From: JAHRAW01 sp965226545
GTDB taxonomy: Bacteria > Pseudomonadota > Gammaproteobacteria > Arenicellales > Poriferihabitantaceae
NCBI GenBank assembly: GCA_965226545.1
Contig: OZ245364.1
Location: forward strand, 2,480,001 to 2,544,000
Reading direction: 5' to 3'
DNA: 64,000 nt
Shown: in pieces, positions 8,460 to 17,038 of the stretch
Layout: every line of letters starts with the position of its first letter
How positions within the stretch are numbered: position 1 is the first letter of the stretch
Program-made: the position numbers and the translations under genes
The notes under the pieces: generated by a model
Told to the model about the DNA's origin: nothing
Database searches by the model: none
Seen by the model: the letters and a program-made list of their open reading frames with translations, nothing else

Positions 8460-8483
8460 CAGCAGGTTGCGTATACTGTAACG
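8449..8483 (+). promoter_or_regulatory. lpoA promoter predicting a leaderless mRNA
   Basis: TTGCGG (8449-8454), a 17-bp spacer, TATACT (8472-8477), then exactly six bases (GTAACG) before the ATG at 8484. A standard sigma-70 start would fall on the A of the ATG. No Shine-Dalgarno sequence is present. Confidence 0.55.
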
Positions 8484-10502
8484 ATGAACATCCAATTGAT
8501 TGTTGACCGCCGCATCGCGCATCGCGCAACCGCGGTCAAATGGCGCGTCATCGCATTATACGGCGGCGCATTGGCGGCACTCAGTGCATGTGCGCCGGTG
8601 AATGTCGGGCCCGACGGCTTGCCCGATTGGTCCGCGCCGGGCACCGCCTATCCGTATGAACGCACGGCCCAAGCGCAAGACCCTTGGCGGCTCGCCGAGC
8701 AAGCCGAAACCGCCGCGCCCGACCAAGCCGCGACATTGTGGTTACAAGCCATCGATGAATTGATTGCCGCGCGCGAACTCGAGGCGGTGTTGCCGTTACT
8801 CGAGCGCGTGCAGATTCTGCCGTTGCCGGCGCATCAACGTTATCAACTGGCGTTGGCGCGCGCCAAGTTGGCGATTGCGCGCGGCGACAATGCGCGCGCC
8901 GCCGAATTGTTGCGGCGGTTGGCGGTGTCGCCGGATTCGCCCGGCACCGACGCCGCAGCCGAAGCCTTTTGGTTGTTGGCCGATGCCGAGCAAGCCTTGG
9001 GGCGGCAAACCGCCGCGTTGACCGCATTATTGCGCCGCGACGCCTTGCCCAATTTGCGCGACCAAGTCGATGGACAGCAGCGCATCATCGCCTTGATTCA
9101 TTCGCTCGATGCGAAGACATTGGCGCGATTGCGCGCGCGACCGCCGGCGTCGAGCATCATTGGCTGGCTTGCGCTCGGCGAAATTTTGCGCGGCGGCACG
9201 CAGGCCGAACAAGCCGCCGCAGTCGAACGATGGCGGCGGCGTTATCCGCGCCATCCGGCCGAACGGCTGTTGCGCGCCGGCGATGTCGGCGGCGACCGCT
9301 ATCGACAAATTGCATTGTTGTTGCCGATGACATCAAAATATGGCGAAGCCGCGCGCGCGTTTTATGAGGGCTTCGTCGCCGCGCACAACCGCGATTCGCC
9401 CGACAGCCGCGCCGATGTGCGCCTGTATGACATCGGCGAAAAGCCCGGCTTGGCCGCAATCTATTACCGCACGGCGCGCGACGACGGCGCCGACTTTATC
9501 GTCGGCCCGCTCGGGCAACGCGCGGTCGATGCATTGCTGTCGGCGCAAACGCCGCGCTTGCCGACATTGCTCATCGGCGCGCTCGGCGCCAACAACAGCG
9601 CGAACAATTTATACGGCATCAGCCTCGCGCCCGAACACGACGCCGCAGCCGCGGCCGAACGCGCCTTGGTCGATGGACATCGTCAAGCCGCGGTGTTTCG
9701 CATCGACGGCAAATGGGGCGCGCGCGTCGGCGATGCGTTTGCCGCGCATTGGGCTGAATTGGGCGGCGAATTGGCCGCGGATATTGTGCTGCCGGCCGAC
9801 AAACGCGCCGATTATTCCAAACGGATTCGCGCGCTGCTCGGCATCGACCAAAGCGAATCGCGCGGCAATTTATTGGCCGCGCAAGTCGGCGCGGAATTGG
9901 AGCTCACGCCGCGCCGCCGCGCCGACATCGACTTTTTATTTTTGGCGATGAACGCCGAACAGGCGCGGTTGTTCACGCCGCAACTGCGCTTTTTTCAGGC
10001 GCATGATTTGGCGTTGTACGCCACCGCCGCAGCCTACACCGGCAAACCCAACCCGGCCAAAGACGCCGATTTGGACGGCATTCAATTCGGCGACATGCGT
10101 TGGATGATTGACGCCGCGCGCCTGCCCGCGCCGGCCGCGCAATACGACATCGGGCTCGCCGAAAAACTGCGCGACACCATCGCCGATGAACTGCGCGAAA
10201 CCGGCGAACTCGACACCGAAGACGCCGGCAATTTGGATTCGCAAATCAAACTGCCGGCGCAGGATTTAAACCCGCGCATCGCCACGCCGTATTACCACAC
10301 CGCTCTCGACCGTTTGTATGCGCTTGGCTTGACCGGCTATGACCTCATCCCGCGCCTGCGCACCTTGCGCGCCGACCCGTGGCGGCGGCATTTTGGCGAG
10401 GCGATGGTGCTGAGCGTACAATCCAACGGCAACATCCTGCGGCATTTGGATTGGGCAAAATTCCAAAGCGGCATCCCGGCGCCGCTGGCGGCGACGCGGT
10501 GA
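8484..10502 (+). CDS. lpoA: Penicillin-binding protein activator LpoA (LppC family outer-membrane lipoprotein)
   Basis: Outer-membrane lipoprotein that reaches through the periplasm to stimulate the class A peptidoglycan synthase PBP1A. 672 aa from the chosen ATG. A signal segment ends in the lipobox LSAC (Cys about residue 36). It is followed by an N-terminal TPR-like helical half and a C-terminal half with the periplasmic-binding-protein fold seen in LppC (IALLLPMTSKYGEAARAFYEGF, DFIVGPLG, DFLFLAMNAEQARLF). Located between rsmI and yraN exactly as in Enterobacteria. The stop codon region overlaps the yraN start by four bases (GTGA), indicating translational coupling. Confidence 0.92.
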   Translation: MNIQLIVDRRIAHRATAVKWRVIALYGGALAALSACAPVNVGPDGLPDWSAPGTAYPYERTAQAQDPWRLAEQAETAAPDQAATLWLQAIDELIAARELEAVLPLLERVQILPLPAHQRYQLALARAKLAIARGDNARAAELLRRLAVSPDSPGTDAAAEAFWLLADAEQALGRQTAALTALLRRDALPNLRDQVDGQQRIIALIHSLDAKTLARLRARPPASSIIGWLALGEILRGGTQAEQAAAVERWRRRYPRHPAERLLRAGDVGGDRYRQIALLLPMTSKYGEAARAFYEGFVAAHNRDSPDSRADVRLYDIGEKPGLAAIYYRTARDDGADFIVGPLGQRAVDALLSAQTPRLPTLLIGALGANNSANNLYGISLAPEHDAAAAAERALVDGHRQAAVFRIDGKWGARVGDAFAAHWAELGGELAADIVLPADKRADYSKRIRALLGIDQSESRGNLLAAQVGAELELTPRRRADIDFLFLAMNAEQARLFTPQLRFFQAHDLALYATAAAYTGKPNPAKDADLDGIQFGDMRWMIDAARLPAPAAQYDIGLAEKLRDTIADELRETGELDTEDAGNLDSQIKLPAQDLNPRIATPYYHTALDRLYALGLTGYDLIPRLRTLRADPWRRHFGEAMVLSVQSNGNILRHLDWAKFQSGIPAPLAATR

Positions 10503-10882
10503 CGATTCGCCTGCGCGCGACGCGCTTGGCCGCGCATTTGCGGCGCGGGCAAGACGCCGAACGCGCGGCGCGCCGCTATCTCGAATCGCGCGGCTTATCG
10601 ATGATTGCGCGCAACTATCGTTGTGCGCGCGGCGAATTGGATTTGGTGATGCGCGTCGGGCGCGAGTTGGTGTTTGTCGAAGTGCGCTATCGCGCCTCGC
10701 ATCAATTCGGCGGCGCCGCGCGCAGCGTCGATGCGCCCAAGCAACAAAAACTGCGCGTTGCCGCCGAAATGTTTCTGCAGGAAAACGCCAAGTTGGCGTT
10801 CGACACTTGTCGGTTCGATGTCATCGCCTTAACCGGCGCTCCGCCCGATTATCGAATCGATTGGATTGATAATGCGTTTTGA
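10499..10882 (+). CDS. yraN: UPF0102 family protein YraN (endonuclease-fold)
   Basis: 127 aa from a GTG start that overlaps the lpoA stop (GTGA). It has the UPF0102 core: AERAARRYLESRGLSMIARNY, then RGELDLVMRVGRELVFVEVR, which carries the D...E-x-R variant of a PD-(D/E)XK-like active site, and KLRVAAEMFL. The biochemical role is not settled; the family is linked by position to lpoA and diaA and has been suggested to act on DNA or Holliday-junction-like structures. The longer open frame upstream lies inside lpoA and is rejected. Confidence 0.9.
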   Translation: MTIRLRATRLAAHLRRGQDAERAARRYLESRGLSMIARNYRCARGELDLVMRVGRELVFVEVRYRASHQFGGAARSVDAPKQQKLRVAAEMFLQENAKLAFDTCRFDVIALTGAPPDYRIDWIDNAF

Positions 10883-10892
10883 GCGTGTTTTG

Positions 10893-11045
10893 AATTCGTT
10901 TCGAAATTGTTTCGAATTTGTTTCGAGCGCATTGGTTTGTTAATTCATTAACCAATTAAGTTTTATTAATTTAATTAAATTTATTAAATTTATTAACTTA
11001 TTTAAATTACTTAATGAATTAAATTTATTAACCCACATTAATTAA
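10893..11045. repeat. AT-rich simple-sequence spacer before diaA
   Basis: Begins with imperfect repeats of TTTCGAA-TTG and passes into ~100 bases built almost only of TTAAT/TTTATTAA words. It lies between yraN and diaA and has no coding potential. Its composition contrasts sharply with the GC-rich flanks. It could hold an AT-rich promoter element, but no clear -35/-10 pair is seen. Confidence 0.6.
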
Positions 11046-11060
11046 CCAACACCTCCACCG

Positions 11061-11666
11061 ATGAACCAATCCGAGTTAACCGCCGAAGTCGATGCATTGT
11101 TTGCCGACAGCGCAACCGCCATCCAACAAGCGCGTCAACAATTATCCGGCGTGGTCGCCGTCGCCGCGCGCAAACTTGGCGATGTATTGGCCAACGACGG
11201 CAAAATTTTAATCTGCGGCAACGGCGGCTCAGCCGCGGACAGCGCACATTTTTCCAGCGAATTGATTAACAAATTTATGCGCGTGCGCAAACCGTTGGCC
11301 GCGATAAGTTTGGCGGTGGATGCGCCGACGTTAACTTCAATCGCCAACGATGAAAGTTACGACGCCGTGTTCGCCAAACAAGTCGAAGCGTTGGCGCGCA
11401 GCGGCGATGTGGTGGTGGTCATCACCACCTCGGGCAATTCACCGAGCATATTGCGCGCCGCACAATCGGCGCATGCACTCGGCGCAACCTGCATCGCATT
11501 AAACGGACAAGGCGGCGGCAAGTTATCGACACTGTTGCGCGAAGACGACATCGACATCATCGCCCCGGGCGATTCGACCGCGCGCGTGCAGGAAATTCAC
11601 GGTATAATCATCCACGCGTTTTGCCAATTAATCGACCGCCAACTTTTCGGAGAACTGCGCCAATGA
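11061..11666 (+). CDS. diaA: DnaA initiator-associating protein DiaA / phosphoheptose isomerase-like SIS protein
   Basis: 201 aa SIS-domain protein. ILICGNGGSAADSAHFSSEL, VVVITTSGNSPSILRAAQSA and IHGIIIHAFCQLID are shared by DiaA and GmhA. Position (yraN-diaA-dolP) identifies DiaA, which binds DnaA at oriC to promote orderly initiation. Because hldE-type adenylyltransferase follows two genes later, it may also or instead act as the sedoheptulose-7-phosphate isomerase GmhA; sequence alone does not separate the two. Overlaps dolP by four bases (ATGA). Confidence 0.85.
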   Translation: MNQSELTAEVDALFADSATAIQQARQQLSGVVAVAARKLGDVLANDGKILICGNGGSAADSAHFSSELINKFMRVRKPLAAISLAVDAPTLTSIANDESYDAVFAKQVEALARSGDVVVVITTSGNSPSILRAAQSAHALGATCIALNGQGGGKLSTLLREDDIDIIAPGDSTARVQEIHGIIIHAFCQLIDRQLFGELRQ

Positions 11667-12331
11667 AGCGCACCGCCCGCCCCGCCGGTTACACGATTCC
11701 CCTGAATAGTCACCGCGCCATTGGTTGCATTGCCGGTCGCGCCGCGTGCGCGATGAAGTTATGCGGTGCGGCGTTGTTGTTGGCCGGCGGGTTAAGTACA
11801 TCGGGATGCGTGCCGTTGGTTGCAATCACCGCGGCCGCAACCACGGTGGATGTCGCCTCCGACCGTCGCACCACCGGCAAATATGTCGACGACAATTCGC
11901 TCGAACTTAAATTGCGCAAACAATTCGCCGGCGATGAATCGCTCGGCAAGGGCGTCAACATCAGCGTAACCGTGTTCAACGGCGTGGTGTTGTTGACCGG
12001 CGAAGTCAACAGCGATGCGCAACGTCAACACGCCGAACAACTTTCGTATGAACACGCCGAAACCGCCAAGGTGGTAAACGAACTCGAACTCGCCGGGCGC
12101 ACCAACCTCACCAGCCGCGCCAACGACGCTTGGATTACGGCCAAAGTCAAAACCAAAATTTGGGGCGCGTTGGATTTAAAATCATCGCAAGCCATCAAGG
12201 TGGTGACCGAACACGGGCGCGTCTATCTGCTCGGGCAGGTCAGCCGCGCCGAAGCCGACATTGCGGTCGATGCGATTCGCGGCGTGCGCGGCGTCACCCA
12301 CATCGTTAAGGTGTTTGAATATATTGAGTGA
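11663..12331 (+). CDS. dolP: Outer-membrane lipoprotein DolP (YraP), two BON domains
   Basis: 222 aa from the ATG that overlaps the diaA stop; a second ATG at 11753 would give a more compact signal peptide (MKLCGAALLLAGG) and could be the real start. The lipobox is TSGC. Two BON (phospholipid-binding) repeats follow, with the SVTVFNGVVLLTGEVNS and VVTEHGRVYLLGQVSRAEAD strands. DolP supports outer-membrane integrity, BAM function and cell-separation amidase activation in E. coli. Fourth gene of the conserved lpoA-yraN-diaA-dolP order. Confidence 0.9.
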   Translation: MKRTARPAGYTIPLNSHRAIGCIAGRAACAMKLCGAALLLAGGLSTSGCVPLVAITAAATTVDVASDRRTTGKYVDDNSLELKLRKQFAGDESLGKGVNISVTVFNGVVLLTGEVNSDAQRQHAEQLSYEHAETAKVVNELELAGRTNLTSRANDAWITAKVKTKIWGALDLKSSQAIKVVTEHGRVYLLGQVSRAEADIAVDAIRGVRGVTHIVKVFEYIE

Positions 12332-12341
12332 CGCGCGCGCA

Positions 12342-12848
12342 ATGCAAACGCGCCGGCGCACCCTCGACTCGACGCGCAAAATTTACGCCGGCGGCGCACT
12401 CGCCGATTGGCTCGGGCAATTTGCGCGTCCGCTGGTGTTCACCAACGGCTGCTTCGATTTGTTGCATCGCGGGCATGTGCATTTGTTGGAACACGCCGCG
12501 CAATTGGGCAATGCGCTGATTGTCGGCGTCAACAGCGACGCCTCAGTGCGCGCCCTCGACAAGGATGCATCGCGCCCAATCAATCCGTTGCCGGACCGAA
12601 TGGCATGCCTGGCGGCGTTGGCTGCGGTCGACGGCGTGATTGAATTTGATGCGCCGACGCCGCTGGAATTAATCCTGCAAATTAAACCCGAACATCTGGT
12701 CAAAGGCGGCGATTGGCAACCCGACCAAATTGTCGGCGGTGCGCAAGTTAACAGTTGGGGCGGGCAGGTGACGGCGTTGCCGTTTAAATACTCGCGCTCG
12801 ACCACATCGTTGCTTGCGCGCATTCGCGCGTTTGCGCAAAGTGATTAA
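12342..12848 (+). CDS. hldE: D-glycero-beta-D-manno-heptose 1-phosphate adenylyltransferase (RfaE2/HldE C-domain)
   Basis: 168 aa nucleotidyltransferase that activates heptose-1-phosphate with ATP for LPS inner core synthesis. It shows TNGCFDLLHRGHVHLLEHA with the HxGH-type signature (here HRGH), GVNSDASVRALDKD, RPINPLPDRM and the C-terminal YSRSTTSLLARI. Only the adenylyltransferase half is present; in E. coli it is fused to a kinase domain, while many beta/gammaproteobacteria encode it alone. Starts 10 bp after dolP, so it is probably co-transcribed, and it fits with the upstream SIS isomerase. Confidence 0.9.
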   Translation: MQTRRRTLDSTRKIYAGGALADWLGQFARPLVFTNGCFDLLHRGHVHLLEHAAQLGNALIVGVNSDASVRALDKDASRPINPLPDRMACLAALAAVDGVIEFDAPTPLELILQIKPEHLVKGGDWQPDQIVGGAQVNSWGGQVTALPFKYSRSTTSLLARIRAFAQSD

Positions 12849-12967
12849 GTTGTTAAGTCATTAAGTAAAACGAAGTCACGAGGTAACCGGGTAACGGAGT
12901 GACGAAGTAACGCGGCAGTTAAGTGCAATCGGTGCAGAACACCCGCAAACAATTAATAACTCGTCAA

Positions 12968-13960
12968 TCAATCATCAACCAACCGCGTCTGCGGTGCGAA
13001 CGACTTGGCGAAAAAATCCAGCCAGTTTTGCCCGATGATTTGCCGCACTTCAGCATCAAGGAAACCAACTTGACGCAAGCCGTCGATTAAATTGCCGAAG
13101 CAAGTGTTGTCGCAAAACCACTTCGGCGATGGCGGCCAGCCGCTTAGGTCGGCCGAGCCTTCGCCGTAATCGGTCGCGCGGCTCCAGCGTCCGTTGCGCA
13201 TCCAATGCACGATTTCATCCGGCTGCCCTTGGCATAAATCCGAGCCGATGCCGATGTGTTGCACGCCGATGCGTTCGGCGGTGTCGGCGGCCATTTGGCA
13301 AAACGATTCGAGCGTGCAGTCGGCGCCGCCGCGCAAATGATGCGCATAGGCGCTCAAGCCGAGCATGCCGCCGGATTCGCCCAAGGCGCGCAACACCGCA
13401 TCGGATTTGTTGCGCTTGGCCGGATGAAACGACGCCGGGTTGGCGTGGGTGATTGCAATCGGGCGCGTCGAATATTCAATCGCATCGAGCGTCGAACGTT
13501 CGGCGCTGTGCGACATATCGACCGCCATGCCGACTCGATTCATTTCATCGACCACCTGTTTGCCAAACCGCGTCAACCCGCCGTCGTGTTGTTCATAACA
13601 GCCGCAAGCCAGCGGGCTTTGGTTGTTGTAGGTCAACTGCATAAAGCGCACGCCGAGCGTGTGAAAAATTTCGACCAAGGCGTAATCATCCTCAATCGGT
13701 GAACAGTTTTGAAAGCCAAACAGTACGCCGGTTTTATTCGCGGCGACCGCAGCCTCGATTTGTTCGGCGGTGGCCACCTGCACGATTAAATCGCCGTGTT
13801 GTTCGAACAATCGATTCCACGCGCCGATGTTGCGCAAGGTTTCGCTGCAGGTTTCGTGATAGGCGATGGTGACATGCACGCAATCGACGCCGCCTTGCCG
13901 CAACTGTTCGAACAGTGCGCGATTCCAATTGCAGTATTGCAGTGCGTCTATGACAAGCAT
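12968..13960 (-). CDS. Membrane dipeptidase family protein (peptidase M19)
   Basis: 330 aa zinc-dependent dipeptidase of the renal dipeptidase family. It shows GFQNCSPIEDD, the FHTLGVRFMQLTYNNQ segment, a VDMSHSAERSTLDAIEYS helix with metal-binding His, THANPASF and a GSDLCQG motif. There is no signal peptide, so it is probably cytoplasmic despite the family name. Substrate is unknown; bacterial members cleave a range of L-L and L-D dipeptides. Read away from the MFS gene upstream of it on the same strand (70 bp gap of TTGGTTA-like simple sequence). Confidence 0.87.
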   Translation of the reverse strand: MLVIDALQYCNWNRALFEQLRQGGVDCVHVTIAYHETCSETLRNIGAWNRLFEQHGDLIVQVATAEQIEAAVAANKTGVLFGFQNCSPIEDDYALVEIFHTLGVRFMQLTYNNQSPLACGCYEQHDGGLTRFGKQVVDEMNRVGMAVDMSHSAERSTLDAIEYSTRPIAITHANPASFHPAKRNKSDAVLRALGESGGMLGLSAYAHHLRGGADCTLESFCQMAADTAERIGVQHIGIGSDLCQGQPDEIVHWMRNGRWSRATDYGEGSADLSGWPPSPKWFCDNTCFGNLIDGLRQVGFLDAEVRQIIGQNWLDFFAKSFAPQTRLVDD

Positions 13961-14030
13961 CGTGAGTGTCGTCGGTTAATGTTGGTTAGTGTTGGTTAAA
14001 AGTGTCGACGGTTAATGTCGATGGCGTCGG

Positions 14031-15338
14031 TTACAGTCGTCGTTCGATGTCGTCTTTGTCGTCGGCTTCTTCATCCAACCGCTCGACCTCGCCGCTGATG
14101 ACCGCCTCGACATAATCGACCGCATCCGGCGCGCTGATTTCGGCGACCGGCGTGCCGATTTGTCCGGCCGCCAAACTCGGCATTTGGTCTTCCAAATCGA
14201 CCGCCGCGCGTTGGCGCATTCGATAGGAGGCAAACGCGGCGAGGATTGCAAACGCGCCGCCGATGCCGGCAAAATAAAAGTTCACGCCAAACGCCGACAT
14301 CAACAGCGAAGTGACAATTGGCCCGGCGCACAACCCGGCGCCGGCAATCATAACCAAACCGCCGCTGGCTGCGACAATTTGTTTTGGCTCGAGCCAATCG
14401 TTGACATAGGCGATGCCCAAAGCGTACATCGGCATCGCCAAGCCGCCGAGCAGCACAATCAACGCCAAAAACAACCCGCCGCCCGGCGACGCTATCACCG
14501 CCAACAACGACAACGCGGCCGCGCCGACGGCCATGCCGAGGATGACAAAGCGTCGCCCGACGCGGTCCGACAACCAGCCAATCGGCCACTGCAACAACAA
14601 CGCGCCGAAGGAAAAGCACGCCATAAACAACGCCACCAATTGTTTATCGAAGCCCCTTTGCAATGCATACACCGCGCCCATGCCGAAGATGGCGCCGTGG
14701 GCGACGCCGGTTAAAAAATTGCACACCACGCCAAGCGGCGAGGCCGCGTACAACTTGCGCAACGACATTTTTTCCAACACTTCAAACGCCGGCGCCGGTC
14801 GCGCCGACAGCAACATCGGAATCAATCCAAACGACACCACCACCGAAACCAATATAAACAAATCCTGTCGATTGGTGTCGGCGAGGTTCAACATAAACTG
14901 CCCGCCGCCCAACCCAAGCGTCACGATGACCATATACACCGACAACAACTTGCCGCGCGTTTCATTGCCGGCGCGATCGTTGAGCCAACTTTCGGTGACC
15001 ACATACATCCCGGCGTAACTTAAGCCGGTGATTAAGCGCAACAACGTCCAAGTGTAGGGATTGACATACAAGCCGTGCAACAACACCGCAATCGATGCGG
15101 TCGAGGCCAACGCCGCGAACACCCGCACATGCCCGACGCGCCCGACCAAATGCGGCACCATCAACGAGCCCAAAAAGATGCCGACATAATAGCCCGACAT
15201 CATCACCCCGGTGGTGACCGTGCCGAAGCCATCGCTGATTGCGCGCACGCCCAGCAACGTAAGTTGCAGCCCGTTGCCGAGCATCATAAAGCCGATGCCG
15301 ACCAACAACGCCCAAGTTGCGCGGATGTCGTTTAACAC
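14031..15338 (-). CDS. MFS transporter
   Basis: 435 aa, about 12 membrane helices. It carries the MFS loop 2-3 (HLVGRVGHVRVFA) and the 8-9 repeat (GWLSDRVGRRFVI), typical of proton-coupled drug or metabolite exporters. TWLLRLITGLSYAGMYVVTESWLND is close to the YcaD-like/COG0477 group. The C-terminal ~50 residues are hydrophilic and acidic. Starts at a GTG with a TACAAT box about 30 bases upstream on the same strand. Substrate cannot be predicted; the adjacent M19 dipeptidase might hint at peptide or amino-acid traffic (inference). Confidence 0.85.
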   Translation of the reverse strand: MLNDIRATWALLVGIGFMMLGNGLQLTLLGVRAISDGFGTVTTGVMMSGYYVGIFLGSLMVPHLVGRVGHVRVFAALASTASIAVLLHGLYVNPYTWTLLRLITGLSYAGMYVVTESWLNDRAGNETRGKLLSVYMVIVTLGLGGGQFMLNLADTNRQDLFILVSVVVSFGLIPMLLSARPAPAFEVLEKMSLRKLYAASPLGVVCNFLTGVAHGAIFGMGAVYALQRGFDKQLVALFMACFSFGALLLQWPIGWLSDRVGRRFVILGMAVGAAALSLLAVIASPGGGLFLALIVLLGGLAMPMYALGIAYVNDWLEPKQIVAASGGLVMIAGAGLCAGPIVTSLLMSAFGVNFYFAGIGGAFAILAAFASYRMRQRAAVDLEDQMPSLAAGQIGTPVAEISAPDAVDYVEAVISGEVERLDEEADDKDDIERRL

Positions 15339-15437
15339 AGCAATGCCTCGCGGAAAAGTCGGCGGATTGTAAAACAGAATCGGCGCGGCGGACGGTCAAA
15401 ATTTATCAAGGCGCGGCGGGTGGTCGGCGGTTGTTGG

Positions 15438-15443
15438 TATACT
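15438..15443 (+). promoter_or_regulatory. -10 box (TATACT) of the first hicBA pair
   Basis: TATACT lies 38 bases before the hicB ATG, giving a ~32-base leader that ends in a GAGGTG ribosome binding site. No clear -35. Confidence 0.45.
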
Positions 15444-15481
15444 GCGCGCGTCTTCATCCACTTTTTAATGAGGTGATTCCC

Positions 15482-15862
15482 ATGCCGCGTTCCGCGTTTA
15501 AAAAAAACGGGCAATCGGTGGAAACCCAGCGATTGCAAAATCTTGTGTTTGTTAAATTTTTATTAAAGGCAAACGTCTTTAAGGAAAAACCGGGCATGTA
15601 TGTTTCGCATTGCCCGGCGTTGGATTTATACAGCCAAGGCGACACCCCCGAAGAAGCGCGCGAAATGATTCACGACGCCGTGCGAATGTTTATCGAATCA
15701 TGCGTCGAGCGCAATGTATTAAACGAAGTGCTGGCGGATTGCGGCTTTTTCCAAATTCAAGGCGAAGCCACCAACACCATTGCCGTCGATACCGACGATG
15801 GCGATGACGACAAGCAACACTTCACCGTGCCGGCGGAAATGCCGGTGTTGGCGTTTGGCTGA
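15482..15862 (+). CDS. HicB-like antitoxin
   Basis: 126 aa. It has the HicB partial RNase H-like fold: GMYVSHCPALDLYSQGDTPEE, then AREMIHDAVRMFIESCVERN, followed by an acidic, disordered DTDDGDDDK stretch and a VPAEMPVLAFG end. HicB antitoxins neutralise HicA and usually repress their own promoter. Start chosen at the ATG behind GAGGTG; the longer frame is unsupported. Gene order is antitoxin-first, and the stop overlaps the hicA ATG (TGATG). Paralogue of the frameshifted hicB at 35239-35647. Confidence 0.85.
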   Translation: MPRSAFKKNGQSVETQRLQNLVFVKFLLKANVFKEKPGMYVSHCPALDLYSQGDTPEEAREMIHDAVRMFIESCVERNVLNEVLADCGFFQIQGEATNTIAVDTDDGDDDKQHFTVPAEMPVLAFG

Positions 15863-16110
15863 TGCCAAAGTTGCCGACAGTTGCACCGCAACAACTTGTT
15901 AAGTTTTTTGAACACCACGGTTTTGTCGTAGACCGACAAAACGGCAGCCACATCATCATGATTAAACCGGGTGCGCAACGCCCGGTGGTTGTGCCGGAGA
16001 ACAAAAAAGAAGTGAGTGTTGCCGTAATGATGAAAAACTTAAAAACCGCCGGCGTTACCAAAGACGATTTGGTCAACTTCCTGCGCCCGCCGAAACACCG
16101 CCGCAAATAA
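15862..16110 (+). CDS. HicA-like mRNA interferase toxin
   Basis: 82 aa dsRBD-like HicA: LVKFFEHHGFVVDRQNGSHI with the catalytic His in the GSHI motif, then VVVPENKKEVSVAVMMKNLK. Acts as a ribosome-independent mRNA endonuclease when freed from HicB. The start codon overlaps the hicB stop by one base. Nothing suggests inactivation. Forms a complete toxin-antitoxin pair with the gene before it. Confidence 0.87.
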   Translation: MPKLPTVAPQQLVKFFEHHGFVVDRQNGSHIIMIKPGAQRPVVVPENKKEVSVAVMMKNLKTAGVTKDDLVNFLRPPKHRRK

Positions 16111-16126
16111 ACGCCGCGGCGTTTTA
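16110..16126 (+). terminator. Possible weak terminator after hicA
   Basis: AACGCCGCGGCGTT is a perfect 14-bp palindrome followed by TT. The loop is tight and the T tract short, so efficiency is doubtful. Confidence 0.3.
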
Positions 16127-16218
16127 ACCCCGCCTTTCATTTAACTTTAACTTTCACCTTCGCCATCAACACCGACGACCACATCGAGATAACCACCGGC
16201 GACTCACCGCAAGGCGCG

Positions 16219-16818
16219 GTGATTTGGCTGCACGGTCTCGGCGCCGACGGCAATGATTTTGCGCCGATGACGGCGGCGTTTGCGCGCGCCGATGCGCCGT
16301 TGCGATTTATTTTTCCGCATGCGCCGCATCGCGCGGTTGGCGTAAACGGCGGCGCGGTGATGCGCGCTTGGTATGACATTGCGAATATCGATTTATCGCG
16401 CGACCAAGACCGCGCGGGGTTGGATGAATCGACGCAACTTGTGCATGCATTAATTGCGCGGCTTGACATCAAAAGCGAAAACATCATCCTCGGCGGCTTT
16501 TCACAAGGCGGCGCCTTGGCGTTGCATGCCGGGCTGAGATTTGCCGAACCGCTCGGCGCGGTGATTGCGTTATCGGCGTATCTGCCGCTGGCGGATTCGT
16601 TTGCCGCCGAACGCAACGCCGCCAATCAATCCGCGCCGATTTTCATCGCCCACGGCGAAGCCGACGCGGTCGTGCCGATTGCATTGGCGATGCGCGGCGC
16701 ACAACAATTGCGCGCGTTGGAATACGCGGTCACTTGGCGCACTTATCCGCACGACCACGGCGTCTCACCCGCGGAGATTGACGAAGTGCGCGATTTTGTT
16801 TTCGCCGCGTTGGATTAA
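16219..16818 (+). CDS. Alpha/beta hydrolase, carboxylesterase/phospholipase family (YpfH-like), start uncertain
   Basis: Serine esterase with IWLHGLGADGNDFAPM at the oxyanion region, nucleophile motif GGFSQGGALAL, the acid in HGEADAVVP and the catalytic His in PHDHGVS. The visible GTG start removes the first beta strand: the same frame continues upstream through an HIEITTGDSPQGAV-like stretch that matches the usual N-terminus, yet it contains no ATG, GTG or TTG before it runs into the hicA end. Either a rare start codon (ATC or ATA near 16165-16191) is used, or the true start was lost. Confidence 0.83.
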   Translation: MIWLHGLGADGNDFAPMTAAFARADAPLRFIFPHAPHRAVGVNGGAVMRAWYDIANIDLSRDQDRAGLDESTQLVHALIARLDIKSENIILGGFSQGGALALHAGLRFAEPLGAVIALSAYLPLADSFAAERNAANQSAPIFIAHGEADAVVPIALAMRGAQQLRALEYAVTWRTYPHDHGVSPAEIDEVRDFVFAALD

Positions 16819-17038
16819 ACGCAACATCGAATCGCGGATGCATGGTTGATGCATTGTTGACGCATTATGCACGCGCGTAACTGAATCGCGCGTAAATCGT
16901 AAACATCAATCGTAACTATAAATTACAAATATAAATCGCAACTATAAATCGCAATCATCAATAACAAACGAATCACAAATCAATTGCATATCAATGATTT
17001 TGATTGACAGTTACTAAACCGCCGCACACGAATCGAAA

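Noticed and set aside
9340..9951. 203-codon frame inside lpoA
   Set aside because: Out-of-frame shadow with Arg/Ala/Pro-rich composition typical of GC-rich DNA.
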